DNA from: Bacteroides mediterraneensis
GTDB lineage: Bacteria > Bacteroidota > Bacteroidia > Bacteroidales > Bacteroidaceae
Direction of reading: 5' to 3'
Assembly: GCF_025993685.1 (NCBI RefSeq)
Contig: NZ_DAJPEN010000001.1
Span: 2,852,001-2,916,000 of the forward strand
Length of the DNA stretch: 64,000 nucleotides
Below are positions 46,550-55,849 of the stretch, in pieces. Every line of letters begins with the position of its first letter. The stretch's first letter is position 1. Under the pieces are notes generated by a model. It made no database searches and was not told where the DNA came from. It saw only the letters and a list, made by a program, of their open reading frames with translations. Made by a program: the position numbers and the translations under genes.

Positions 46550-46581
46550 TTTGACATTCTGAGTAAGCTTTGATATATTTG
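46550..46581 (+). promoter_or_regulatory. Promoter of nagB
   Basis: TTTG (46550-46553), 20-base spacer, TATATTTG (46574-46581): perfect consensus. Leader of about 60 bases before the nagB ATG. Confidence 0.85.
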
Positions 46582-46646
46582 CAGAAGCAAGCTAACTTTC
46601 GAAGATTACAATTAAATTAATTTCAATATTCAAAATTCTAACCATC

Positions 46647-47438
46647 ATGAGACTAATCATTGAACCTGATTACAGTGCTCTGTCCAACTGGGCAGCAAAT
46701 TATGTAGCAAAGAAAATCAACGCAGCTAACCCTACTAAAGAAAAACCGTTTGTATTGGGTCTCCCTACCGGTTCATCTCCACTGGGAATGTATAAAGCCC
46801 TGATTGAATTGAATAAAAAAGGAGTTGTATCTTTTAAAAATGTAGTGACTTTCAATATGGACGAATACGTTGGGCTTCCAGAATCTCATCCGGAAAGTTA
46901 CCACTCATTCATGTTCAACAATTTCTTCAACCACATTGACATCTGCAAGGAAAACATCCATATCCTGAACGGTAATGCAGCCGATTTGGAAGCAGAATGT
47001 GCCAACTATGAAAAAGAAATTGAGAAATTCGGCGGTATCGACCTGTTTCTGGGAGGTATCGGTCCCGACGGTCACATCGCATTCAACGAACCGGGTTCTT
47101 CATTGAGTTCACGCACCCGTGTGAAAACACTGACTACCGACACCATCATTGCCAACTCCCGTTTCTTTGAAAACGATGTGAACAAAGTGCCTAAAACCGC
47201 ACTGACCGTAGGAGTAGGTACCGTGCTTTCTGCCAAGGAAGTGCTGATTATCTGCAACGGACACAACAAGGCTCGCGCTTTGCAGCATGCCGTAGAAGGA
47301 GGCATCACACAGATGTGGACCATCAGCGCACTCCAGATGCACCAGCACGGCATCATCGTATGTGACGAAGCTGCCACGGATGAACTGAAAGTCGGTACTT
47401 ACAAATATTTCAAGGATATCGAAAAGAACAATCTTTAA
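46647..47438 (+). CDS. nagB: Glucosamine-6-phosphate deaminase
   Basis: 263 residues. It converts glucosamine-6-P to fructose-6-P and ammonia. The catalytic residues are in place: Asp in FNMDEYVGL, and Asp/His/Glu in GGIGPDGHIAFNEPG. First gene of the amino-sugar transcript, followed after 11 bp by the degenerate NagB/PIG-L fusion. Confidence 0.96.
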   Translation: MRLIIEPDYSALSNWAANYVAKKINAANPTKEKPFVLGLPTGSSPLGMYKALIELNKKGVVSFKNVVTFNMDEYVGLPESHPESYHSFMFNNFFNHIDICKENIHILNGNAADLEAECANYEKEIEKFGGIDLFLGGIGPDGHIAFNEPGSSLSSRTRVKTLTTDTIIANSRFFENDVNKVPKTALTVGVGTVLSAKEVLIICNGHNKARALQHAVEGGITQMWTISALQMHQHGIIVCDEAATDELKVGTYKYFKDIEKNNL

Positions 47439-47449
47439 TTTACTGAATC

Positions 47450-49435
47450 ATGAGAACAAACCTAAGCTCTCAAATCTCACTGAACCGTGTATCTCCCAGA
47501 TACTACCGCCCGGAAAATGCGGTAGAACGCTCTGTGCTGACACGATTGGAAAAAATACCCACTAATATTTTCGAGACCATCGAGGAAGGTGTGGTACAGA
47601 TTGCCAACGAAATCGTAGCTAAAATACAGGACAGACAACGGGAAGGAAAATTCTGTACTATTGCCGTAGGCACGGGAGCTTCCCTGCGTCCTCTTTTTGC
47701 CGAACTGATTCGGAAACACAAAGATGAAGGCGTCAGCTTCCGCAACGTGGTATTCTTCAACCTGTATGAATATTATCCGCTGAGCGAAGGAGGCGGCAGC
47801 AGCTTCAATCATTTGAACAAACTTTTCCTTTCCCAGATAGATATTGACCGCCAGAACATCTTCACCATGGACGGAACGATTCCTCAGGAAGGCATTACAG
47901 AACACTGCCGCTTGTACGAACAGCGTATCCAGACTTTCGGAGGCATTGACATTGTCATCATGGGAGTAGGTCGGGAAGGCAATATCGGTATGAATGAACC
48001 GGGTTCACATGCCAGTTCGACTACCCGTCTGATTCTGATTGATGCGACATCCCGTTCGGAAGCCGCACACAACATCGGAGTAGACAATCTGCCTCCATGC
48101 TCCATCACCATGGGTATCAATACCATCCTGAGCGCCCGCAAAGTATATTTGCTGGCATGGGGCGAAGACAAAGCCGACATCATCCGAAGTGCGGTAGAGG
48201 ACAAGGTAAGTGATACATTGCCGGCTTCTTACCTGCAAATTCATGCCAACACGTCGGTCTGCATCGACCTGGCAGCCGCTGCCCATCTGACACGTATCCA
48301 ACGTCCGTGGCTGGTAACGAGCTGTGAATGGAACGACAAGCTGGTGAGAAGCGCGATTGTATGGTTGTGCACCACACTCAACAAACCGATTCTGAAACTG
48401 ACCAACAAAGATTACAACGAAAACGGCTTGAGCGAACTGCTGGCACTCTACGGCTCTGCCTACAATGCCAATATCAAAGTGTTCAACGACTTGCAGCATA
48501 CCATTACCGGATGGCCGGGCGGAAAACCGAACGCAGACGATACGTATCGTCCGGAACGTGCCAAACCGTTCCCGAAACGGGTAGTGGTATTCTCTCCGCA
48601 TCCGGATGATGACGTGATTTCCATGGGAGGAACCTTGCGCCGACTCGTACAGCAAGGGCATGACGTACACGTAGCCTATGAGACTTCCGGCAATATCGCC
48701 GTAGGTGATGAAGAAGTGGTACGCTTCATGCACTTCATCAACGGCTTCAACCAGCTGTTTGAAAACAGTGAAGACAAGGTTATCTGCGACAAATACGCTG
48801 AAATAAAGAAATTCCTCTCTACCAAGAAGGAAGGTGATATGGATACCCGCGACATCCTGACCATCAAAGGTCTCATCCGCCGCGGAGAAGCACGTACAGC
48901 TTGTACGTTCAACCACATTCCACTTGACCATTGCCACTTCCTGGATCTTCCCTTCTATGAAACCGGAAAGATTGAAAAGAATCCTATCAGCGAAGCCGAT
49001 GTGGAAATCGTACTGAACCTGCTCCGTGAAGTAAAACCTCACCAGATTTACGTAGCCGGTGACCTGGCCGACCCACATGGTACCCACCGCGTATGTACGG
49101 ACGCCGTATTCGCCGCCATCGACGAAGAAAAGAATGCCGGTGCCGAATGGTTGAAAGACTGTCGCATCTGGATGTACCGTGGTGCATGGGCCGAATGGGA
49201 AATCGAAAACATCGAAATGGCCGTGCCGCTGAGTCCGGAAGAACTTCGTGCAAAACGTAACTCCATCCTGAAACATCAGTCACAGATGGAAAGCGCACCG
49301 TTCCTGGGCAACGACGAACGCCTGTTCTGGCAAAGAAGTGAAGACCGTAACCGTGGAACTGCTTCACTTTACGACCATTTAGGACTGGCTTGCTATGAAG
49401 CCATGGAAGCTTTTGTAGAATATAAACCTATCTAA
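47450..49435 (+). CDS. NagB-like domain fused to a PIG-L deacetylase
   Basis: 661 residues in two parts. Residues 1-290 are NagB-like but the catalytic positions are changed: NLYEY instead of NMDEY (Tyr106 for the catalytic Asp) and REGNIGMNEP instead of PDGHIAFNEP (Glu for Asp, Asn for His). Deaminase activity is therefore doubtful. Residues about 375-661 are a PIG-L/LmbE zinc deacetylase with SPHPDDD (382-388) and DPHGTHR. The likely job is removing an acetyl group from a GlcNAc conjugate, with the NagB-like part acting as a sugar-phosphate binding module. Downstream of the intact nagB. Confidence 0.88.
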   Translation: MRTNLSSQISLNRVSPRYYRPENAVERSVLTRLEKIPTNIFETIEEGVVQIANEIVAKIQDRQREGKFCTIAVGTGASLRPLFAELIRKHKDEGVSFRNVVFFNLYEYYPLSEGGGSSFNHLNKLFLSQIDIDRQNIFTMDGTIPQEGITEHCRLYEQRIQTFGGIDIVIMGVGREGNIGMNEPGSHASSTTRLILIDATSRSEAAHNIGVDNLPPCSITMGINTILSARKVYLLAWGEDKADIIRSAVEDKVSDTLPASYLQIHANTSVCIDLAAAAHLTRIQRPWLVTSCEWNDKLVRSAIVWLCTTLNKPILKLTNKDYNENGLSELLALYGSAYNANIKVFNDLQHTITGWPGGKPNADDTYRPERAKPFPKRVVVFSPHPDDDVISMGGTLRRLVQQGHDVHVAYETSGNIAVGDEEVVRFMHFINGFNQLFENSEDKVICDKYAEIKKFLSTKKEGDMDTRDILTIKGLIRRGEARTACTFNHIPLDHCHFLDLPFYETGKIEKNPISEADVEIVLNLLREVKPHQIYVAGDLADPHGTHRVCTDAVFAAIDEEKNAGAEWLKDCRIWMYRGAWAEWEIENIEMAVPLSPEELRAKRNSILKHQSQMESAPFLGNDERLFWQRSEDRNRGTASLYDHLGLACYEAMEAFVEYKPI

Positions 49436-49456
49436 GTGCATATCTTATTTTAAGCC

Positions 49457-49519
49457 AAAAGACACAGAAACGCAGAAGTTCACCCTCAGGGAAGGACTTC
49501 TCGTTTCCGTGTCTTTTTT
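49457..49519 (+). terminator. Terminator after the NagB/PIG-L gene
   Basis: AAAGACAC-AAAC-AGAAGT stem pairing with ACTTCT-GTTT-GTGTCTTT, followed by TTTTA. It separates the fusion gene from the transglutaminase gene. Confidence 0.8.
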
Positions 49520-49548
49520 ATTTCTGTATTTACCAATTTTTTACATAC

Positions 49549-52185
49549 ATGAAAAAACTACTCATACCCGCATTTGCATTTTGGCTCAGTTGCCTTTTCC
49601 CCTCGTGTACTTCAACTTCTACCAACCATTTTCTGAAAGAGGCCGACTACCGTAACAAAGTAGAAGCTGACTTCGGACAAAAAAAAGAAATACTCAACCG
49701 GGGAAATCTTTTTGACATCTTCAATGAAGAGATGTCACAGGAAGAACGGGAAGCCATGATGTTCCTGTATGCCTATATGACTCCGGGCGACATTTCCGAT
49801 TATTCCGGAGAATTCTATCTGAAAAATGTACGTTTAGCACTCCAGAACCGGAAAGAAACCTCATGGGGAGCTGGAATTCCAGACATGATATTCCGCCACT
49901 TTGTACTTCCTGTCAGAGTCAATAATGAAAACCTGGACAATGCCCGCGAAGTGTTCCGCCAGGAACTGATGCCGCGTGTAGAAAAGTTATCCATGTACGA
50001 CGCCGTACTGGAAGTAAACCACTGGTGTCATGAAAAAGTGGTCTACACCCCGACCGACAGCCGTACCAGCGCTCCGCTGGCTACCGTAAAAACGGCTTAC
50101 GGACGTTGCGGAGAAGAATCCACCTTCCTGGTAGCTGCCCTGCGTGCCGTAGGTATTCCGGCCCGCCAGGTCTACACACCGCGCTGGGCACACACCGACG
50201 ACAACCATGCCTGGGTAGAAGCCTGGGTGGACGGAAAATGGTACTTCCTCGGCGCCTGCGAACCGGAACCTGTGCTGAATCTGGGATGGTTCAACGCTCC
50301 GGCCAGCCGCGGCATGCTGATGCATACCAAAGTATTCGGTGCATACGACGGACCGGAAGAAGTGATGAAAACCACGGCCAACTACACCGAAATCAACATC
50401 ATCGACAATTATGCGCAGAGTGCACCGGTCACCGTCACCGTGGTCGATTCATTGGGAAAGGCTGTGGAAGGTGCCCATGTAGAGTTCAAGATTTATAATT
50501 ACGCTGAGTTCTTCACCGTAGCCAACAAAACGACTGACGCGCAAGGCAAAGCCTCACTTTCTGCCGGACTGGGCGACATGCTGGTATATGCTTCTGCCAA
50601 CCAGCGCTTCGGACTGAAAAAAGTATCTTTCGGCAAGGACAAGGAAGTAACCCTTACCCTCTCCCACCGTCCGGGTGACGTGTTTGCAGATACCCTGCAC
50701 ATCGTACCGCCTGCCGAAAAGGCTAACCTGCCGGAGGTGACCGAAGCCCAGCGCAAGGAAAATACCCTGCGTATGGCCCAGGAAGATTCTATCCGCAATG
50801 CCTACGTGGCCAGCTTCCCGACAGAAGAAAAGGCCCAAGCATTTGCCCAAGAACAGAAACTGGACGAAACACGTACCAGCGACTTCATCATAAAATCCAG
50901 AGGCAACTACGCCGACATCATGCAGTTCCTCTCACATGCCGTGGAAAAAGGACAGGGCACACGGGCACTGGAGCTGCTGGGCACACTGGCCGAGAAGGAC
51001 TTGCGCGATACACCTTGCTCCATTCTGGAAGACCACCTTTATGGCACGGACGCTACTGCGGACGTAAAAGAAGTGCTGGCCCCGCGTATTGCCAGCGAAA
51101 TGCTGACACCTTACAGGAGTTACTTGCAGAAGGCATTTCCTGCCGAACTGGCTGCCCAATTCAAAACCGACCCACAAGCGCTTGTGAAATGGTGTAAGGA
51201 CAGCCTGACCATCCGCAATGACCTGAGCACCTTGTTTACAACCACCTCACCGGAAGGAGTATGGCGCAGCCGGGTGACAGACTCCCAGTCCAGAGACATC
51301 TTCTTTGTAGCAGCCGCCCGCAGTCTGGGCATTCCTGCCTGGAAAGATGAAGTGAACGGCAATATCTGCTACCGTCTGAACGGCAATCCGGTGCTGGTGG
51401 ACTTTGAAAAATCGGAAGGAGGCAACTTGTCGGAAGGCATACTGAAGGCCACCTACGAACCGATTCCCCGACTGGACAACCCGAAATATTACACCCACTT
51501 CACCTTGTCGAAGTACGACAACGGTACTTTCCAGCTACAGAACCATCCGGAAGATGCCAGCTGGACCTCTCTGCTGAAAAACGGAAGCCAGATGTCGACG
51601 GGATATTACATGCTGGTGACCGGCAGCCGTATGGCCAACGGAGGCGTATTGAGCCAGGTTTCTTTCTTTACAGTAGAAGAAGGCAAGACCACGGTCACTC
51701 CGCTTTGCATGCGCAACAATACGGAGGAAGTACGTGTCATCGGCAACTTCAATTCAGAAGCGTTGTACACCCGACCGGACAACGGGGAACAGGTATCTAT
51801 CCTCAGCACCACAGGCCGCGGTTATTACATTGTCGGTGTACTGGGCGTAGGACAGGAACCTACCAACCATGCCTTGAAAGACATCGAAATCAAGAAAGCG
51901 GAATTTGAAAAATGGGGACGTACGATTGTACTGCTCTTTACCGACGAAGCGGCCTACCGGAAATTCGACCGCAAAGAGTTCCCCAACCTGCCATCGAACG
52001 TGGTATTTGGAATCGACAAGGACGGAAGCATCCTCAAGATGATGGCCGAAAACATGAAACTGGGCAACAAGCCCACCCTGCCGGTGATTATCCTGGGCGA
52101 TACGTTCAACCGCGTGGTCTTCGAGTCACACGGATACACCATCGGCATGGGCGAGCAACTGCTCCACGTCATCCACGGGCTGTAA
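49549..52185 (+). CDS. Transglutaminase-like lipoprotein with thioredoxin-like tail
   Basis: 878 residues. A lipoprotein signal (cleavage before about Cys20, LFPSC) places it in the cell envelope. A transglutaminase/protease-like core follows, with Cys187 (GRCGEES) and His220 (DDNHAWVEAW). A middle region looks like an Ig- or carboxypeptidase-regulatory-like domain (about 285-375). A second, degenerate transglutaminase-like segment lies near 560-610, with Ser at the Cys position (TDSQSRDIFFVAAARSLGIPA). The C-terminal 80 residues resemble a thioredoxin-like fold without a CxxC pair. Probably a protease or peptidase of unknown substrate. Its end overlaps cutC by 17 bases on the other strand. 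Confidence 0.8.
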   Translation: MKKLLIPAFAFWLSCLFPSCTSTSTNHFLKEADYRNKVEADFGQKKEILNRGNLFDIFNEEMSQEEREAMMFLYAYMTPGDISDYSGEFYLKNVRLALQNRKETSWGAGIPDMIFRHFVLPVRVNNENLDNAREVFRQELMPRVEKLSMYDAVLEVNHWCHEKVVYTPTDSRTSAPLATVKTAYGRCGEESTFLVAALRAVGIPARQVYTPRWAHTDDNHAWVEAWVDGKWYFLGACEPEPVLNLGWFNAPASRGMLMHTKVFGAYDGPEEVMKTTANYTEINIIDNYAQSAPVTVTVVDSLGKAVEGAHVEFKIYNYAEFFTVANKTTDAQGKASLSAGLGDMLVYASANQRFGLKKVSFGKDKEVTLTLSHRPGDVFADTLHIVPPAEKANLPEVTEAQRKENTLRMAQEDSIRNAYVASFPTEEKAQAFAQEQKLDETRTSDFIIKSRGNYADIMQFLSHAVEKGQGTRALELLGTLAEKDLRDTPCSILEDHLYGTDATADVKEVLAPRIASEMLTPYRSYLQKAFPAELAAQFKTDPQALVKWCKDSLTIRNDLSTLFTTTSPEGVWRSRVTDSQSRDIFFVAAARSLGIPAWKDEVNGNICYRLNGNPVLVDFEKSEGGNLSEGILKATYEPIPRLDNPKYYTHFTLSKYDNGTFQLQNHPEDASWTSLLKNGSQMSTGYYMLVTGSRMANGGVLSQVSFFTVEEGKTTVTPLCMRNNTEEVRVIGNFNSEALYTRPDNGEQVSILSTTGRGYYIVGVLGVGQEPTNHALKDIEIKKAEFEKWGRTIVLLFTDEAAYRKFDRKEFPNLPSNVVFGIDKDGSILKMMAENMKLGNKPTLPVIILGDTFNRVVFESHGYTIGMGEQLLHVIHGL

Positions 52186-52918
52186 GCGCCGCGATGGTAC
52201 GACGGACCTTTTCGGGGGTCGTGACCGGATGACAATATTCATCCATATCCGTACCTCCCATCGACAAAGCTGGATTGCGAAGAAGCATCCGGCTTTCTTT
52301 TTGCTCACGCGCCGAGAAATGGAATTCACCGGCACCTGTCACCCTGGCCAGTTCCGCGATGTTGTGTTCATTCACCCCGCAACCCGGCATGATAATGATA
52401 CGGTCGCCTGCCTGCTTCACCAGTTCCGCCAGCAACGTAGCCCCTTCTATCGCAGTGGGCATCTGGCCGGAAGTCAGCACACGGTTCACTCCCATATCAA
52501 TCAGTTCCTCCAACACCTTAGCAGGAGACTTCACATAATCAAACGCACGATGAAAAGTGACCGAGAGTCCCTTGGCAGCCTTCATCAATCGCTGCATGGC
52601 CGGCTTGTCGAGATCTCCTTCCGGAGTCAGACAGCCGAACACCACTCCGTCGGCTCCAGCCTGACGGGCGGCCAGAATGTCTTCTTCCATGATGTCAAGT
52701 TCCGAAGGAGTGTACAGAAAATCTCCTCCGCGCGGACGGATAATGACATGCAGACGGATATCAATCAATTTCCGGGCCACCTTGATTTCGCCAATGGAGG
52801 GAGTGGTTCCCCCTTCCGGCATGCCGGCACACAATTCAACCCGATGGGCTCCTCCCTGCTGGGCAGCCACACAACTCTCCGCGGAGTTCGCGCAAATTTC
52901 AAACATGTAGTTTTTCAT
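52169..52918 (-). CDS. cutC: CutC family protein (copper homeostasis)
   Basis: 249 residues, TIM-barrel fold. Family motifs ICANSAESCVAAQQGGAHRVELCA, IRPRGGDFLYT and FHRAFD are present. CutC was linked to copper tolerance in E. coli, but that role is disputed and the enzyme activity is not settled. It converges with the transglutaminase-like gene (17-base overlap) and its 5' side faces the 22-bp repeat array, 40 bases upstream of the start. Confidence 0.9.
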   Translation of the reverse strand: MKNYMFEICANSAESCVAAQQGGAHRVELCAGMPEGGTTPSIGEIKVARKLIDIRLHVIIRPRGGDFLYTPSELDIMEEDILAARQAGADGVVFGCLTPEGDLDKPAMQRLMKAAKGLSVTFHRAFDYVKSPAKVLEELIDMGVNRVLTSGQMPTAIEGATLLAELVKQAGDRIIIMPGCGVNEHNIAELARVTGAGEFHFSAREQKESRMLLRNPALSMGGTDMDEYCHPVTTPEKVRRTIAALTARG

Positions 52919-52958
52919 CTTTCAGTACACTTTAAAGAATGATTTTTTCACCTTCCGG

Positions 52959-53085
52959 AAACACCTTTGCGTTTACCGGAAAACGCCTTGACGTTTTACT
53001 CAAAACGTAAGTGCGTTTTATATGAAACGCAAGTACGTTTTACCTGAAACGCAAGTGCGTTTTCAACCAAACGTCGAAGCGTTTT
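52959..53085. repeat. Array 2: six 22-bp inverted-repeat units
   Basis: AAACR begins at 52959, 52981, 53003, 53025, 53047 and 53069; CGTTT begins at 52970, 52992, 53014, 53036, 53058 and 53080. Both series are exactly 22 apart, so each unit is AAACG-N6-CGTTT-N6, an inverted repeat. Core arms are conserved and the two N6 stretches vary (CAAGTG/CAAGTA are common). Located between cutC and tRNA-Arg. Confidence 0.85.
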
Positions 53086-53177
53086 TCTTTCTTCGTCCGC
53101 ACGGATTCCGAAAGGTATCGGTTTATAAACAAAAAAGCTTATTAAACCGTTCATTCTCAGTCTAATAAGCTATCATG

Positions 53178-53249
53178 TACGCCCGTGGGGAGTCGAACCC
53201 CAATCGAAGGAACCGGAATCCTTTATTCTATCCATTGAACTACGGGCGC
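53178..53249 (-). tRNA. tRNA-Arg (CCG)
   Basis: 72 nt. Acceptor GCGCCCG against CGGGCGT (one G-T), anticodon stem AAGGA/TCCTT with loop TTCCGGT giving CCG, T-arm GGGGT-TCGACT-CCCC. CCA not encoded. Confidence 0.93.
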
Positions 53250-53412
53250 AAATACCAATAAACACACTTTCCAGCTTCCTTTGTCGAAAAGGATATTTCG
53301 AAAGCGTGACAAAAATACAATTATTCCCCCTTTTCTCCTAATTTTTTCAGGAAAAAATAATTTTTCTCCCTCAAAATAGTTGTATCTCACTCACGCTCAG
53401 AAAGCCACCTCC

Positions 53413-54915
53413 TTAGAACTGGAAGTAGATAAAGGGCTGAATATCGCTGCTTTTCACCTGTATCACCAGGTAAATCAAGGCAATCATCACCACGGCCTGT
53501 GCCACCAGCGGCAAGCGCACCATACCGCGGCTGCAGGCGTTCTGCCAGCTATCAGGACAGAAATGGAGCAGAAAACCGACTCCCATCAGCACAAAAACTT
53601 TCCAGTAACCCGTCAGAAGCTGTTCCAGCAATTCCGGATGGAAGGCCGTGAATATCTGACGAATCATGGTGACAGAGGCTTCAAACGTGGCATTGCGGAA
53701 GAAAATCCAGCAGAAGCACACAAAATGGAAGGTCAGTACCACGGCAAAAAATTTCCGTATGCCCTGACTACGGTACTGCTTGGAACGCCCCAGCAAACTG
53801 CGGAAGAACTTATGCAAGGCAAGTGCCACTCCGTGCAGTCCGCCCCACACCACAAAGTTCCAGGAAGCTCCATGCCAGAGTCCTCCCAGCAGCATGGTCA
53901 ATATCAGGTTGATATAGGTACGAATCTTTCCTTTCCGGTTGCCTCCCAGAGAGATATAAAGGTAGTCGCGCAACCAGGTAGACAAAGAGATATGCCAACG
54001 ATGCCAGAAATCAGTCACACTGTCCGCCTTGTAAGGCGAGTTGAAGTTGAGCGGAAAACGGAATCCCAACAGCAAGGCAATACCGATAGCCATGTCACTA
54101 TACCCCGAGAAGTCACAGTAAATCTGCAAGGCATACCCGTACACTCCAAACAAGTTCTCCAGTCCCGAATACAATCCCGGATTATCAAATATACGTTCTA
54201 CGAAGTTCACACTGATGTAGTCCGAAATGACCGCCTTCTTGAACAGGCCACTCACGATAAAGAAAATCCCCTGTCCGAACATCTCCGACGAAACGAAAAG
54301 CGGCTGCCGGATTTGCGGAATGAAATCGCGGGCACGCACAATCGGTCCGGCTACCAGCTGCGGAAAGAAGGACACATAAAACGCATAATCCAGCAGGTTC
54401 GACAATGGCTTCAAATCCCGGCGATACACATCGATGGTGTAGCTCAGCGACTGGAAAGTGAAAAACGAAATACCTACCGGCAAGAAGATGTCGAGCGGCT
54501 GGAACTGTCCGTTCCACAAGGGGGCCAGCATCTCATAGAAGAAATTCGTGTACTTGAAATAGCAGAGCAATCCGAGGTTGATACACAAACTGCACATCAC
54601 CAGCATTTTCCGTTTCCATGCCGGCACCGTGACCTCCATCCTGCGGGCCAGCAGGAAATCGGACACCGTGACAATACCCAGCAGGAAAAAGTAGAACCCG
54701 CTGCTTTTATAATAGAAGTAATACGAGAACAAAGTGACAAACAGCAGGCGTGCCGTGGTCTTCTTCTGCAAGAGAAGATAGACCAGACTGAATCCTAAGA
54801 AAAGAAAAAGAAACAGTCCACTGCTGAAAATCATCGGCTGCGCGGAATCATACGTCAGCACATCCTTCAATCTATCCCAGTCAATTCCGAGTTCCGTCCA
54901 GTTGAGTTTCCACAT
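53413..54915 (-). CDS. MBOAT family O-acyltransferase (AlgI-like)
   Basis: 500 residues with about 11 membrane helices. The family signature, including the active-site His, is in LGGLWHGASWNFVVWGGLHG, preceded by FWHRWHISLSTWLRDYLYI. AlgI-type proteins move acetyl groups across the inner membrane for O-acetylation of an exported polymer. The two SGNH hydrolase-like genes upstream overlap each other and this gene, so the three form one operon. The target glycan is unknown. Confidence 0.92.
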   Translation of the reverse strand: MWKLNWTELGIDWDRLKDVLTYDSAQPMIFSSGLFLFLFLGFSLVYLLLQKKTTARLLFVTLFSYYFYYKSSGFYFFLLGIVTVSDFLLARRMEVTVPAWKRKMLVMCSLCINLGLLCYFKYTNFFYEMLAPLWNGQFQPLDIFLPVGISFFTFQSLSYTIDVYRRDLKPLSNLLDYAFYVSFFPQLVAGPIVRARDFIPQIRQPLFVSSEMFGQGIFFIVSGLFKKAVISDYISVNFVERIFDNPGLYSGLENLFGVYGYALQIYCDFSGYSDMAIGIALLLGFRFPLNFNSPYKADSVTDFWHRWHISLSTWLRDYLYISLGGNRKGKIRTYINLILTMLLGGLWHGASWNFVVWGGLHGVALALHKFFRSLLGRSKQYRSQGIRKFFAVVLTFHFVCFCWIFFRNATFEASVTMIRQIFTAFHPELLEQLLTGYWKVFVLMGVGFLLHFCPDSWQNACSRGMVRLPLVAQAVVMIALIYLVIQVKSSDIQPFIYFQF

Positions 54916-55849
54916 AATTGTTGTATGATTTGATAATCGCTTCGTGTAATAATAATCCTTGCAGGATATATCCGTCCTGCGTGAAATGAATCTTGTCCCG
55001 TTGGTAATAGTTTCCGGCGCTCCAGTTCAGGCATGCCCGCCGTTCGCCGCCCACAATGTGGTACATGTCCCACAAGGCCAGTTTCCGGGAAGCCGCATAA
55101 TCCTGTTCCGTCTTCACCACCAGTTTTGTTCGGGGATTGATTACCCGGGCCCCCCTCCTGCCGTTGCGCACGTAAGCCCCCGGTGGGGTGGTCAGCAGAT
55201 AAACCGCCTGCGGACACCCTTTTTTCAGCTCTCCCAACAGATAATCTATATGCGCTATATGTTCGGTAGAAGAATAACGACGGGCGTGAGCCTCATTTGT
55301 GCCAAAAGAAAGAATCACCAAGTCGGGATTCAAGTCGATAATCTGCTGTATGTTCTCCGGCGTAGAGAAAGAACCGTAAGTCGCTCCGTTCACCCCCAGT
55401 ATGTGGTAGACGATTCCCGCAGCCCCCGTTTCGTGCGCCAGTCCGGACGTACGGTAATTCACCTGCATATCCAGTACCGCTTCCCGTCCGAAATCATCTT
55501 CCAGCTGCCGGCGGACCACATACGGAAACACATGTCCCCGCACGTGCGAGTCACCGATGTGCACAATGCGCAGCGGGCGGTCGAGCACGGAAAGCTTCTG
55601 CCAGAAAGGAAGCAGTTCTCCCGTCGGGTCTTCAATCCGGTTTTCCGTTGTTTCCCTGAAACTGGCAGGCATCGCATGGCTCACCTGGACAAATTTCAGC
55701 AACTGCTGCATGGCCTTGCTGTCGGACACATGACCGGAATGACGGTCAGGGCGTGATTTCACCGGCAACACATCCTGTGCCGACACCTCCATGGTCCAAA
55801 GACACAGGACGCACCACGCTATCCAGACACACAGTTTATTCCATCTCAT
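54881..55849 (-). CDS. SGNH/GDSL hydrolase-like protein, first of a pair
   Basis: About 322 residues from the internal Met at 55849 (MRWNKLCVWIAW); a start at 55867 is also possible. N-terminal signal sequence, then the SGNH motifs: IGDSHVRG (Ser), FGTNEAHA (Asn) and DKIHFTQDGY (Asp/His). Likely periplasmic O-acetyl transfer or esterase partner of the MBOAT protein. It overlaps the MBOAT gene by 35 bases and the upstream SGNH gene by about 14. Confidence 0.85.
   Translation of the reverse strand: MRWNKLCVWIAWCVLCLWTMEVSAQDVLPVKSRPDRHSGHVSDSKAMQQLLKFVQVSHAMPASFRETTENRIEDPTGELLPFWQKLSVLDRPLRIVHIGDSHVRGHVFPYVVRRQLEDDFGREAVLDMQVNYRTSGLAHETGAAGIVYHILGVNGATYGSFSTPENIQQIIDLNPDLVILSFGTNEAHARRYSSTEHIAHIDYLLGELKKGCPQAVYLLTTPPGAYVRNGRRGARVINPRTKLVVKTEQDYAASRKLALWDMYHIVGGERRACLNWSAGNYYQRDKIHFTQDGYILQGLLLHEAIIKSYNNYVETQLDGTRN

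Noticed and set aside
48005..49276. 423-codon frame opposite the NagB/PIG-L gene
   Set aside because: Antisense shadow rich in Phe, Val and Gly with no domain; the rightward frame holds zinc-site motifs.
52959..53085. Array 2 as a CRISPR or as a variable-number coding repeat
   Set aside because: Same reasons as array 1; it is not inside an open frame, and the 22-bp period is not a multiple of three.
53380..54798. 472-codon frame opposite the MBOAT gene
   Set aside because: Antisense shadow; Gln/His-rich, no domain, while the leftward frame has the MBOAT signature and membrane helices.
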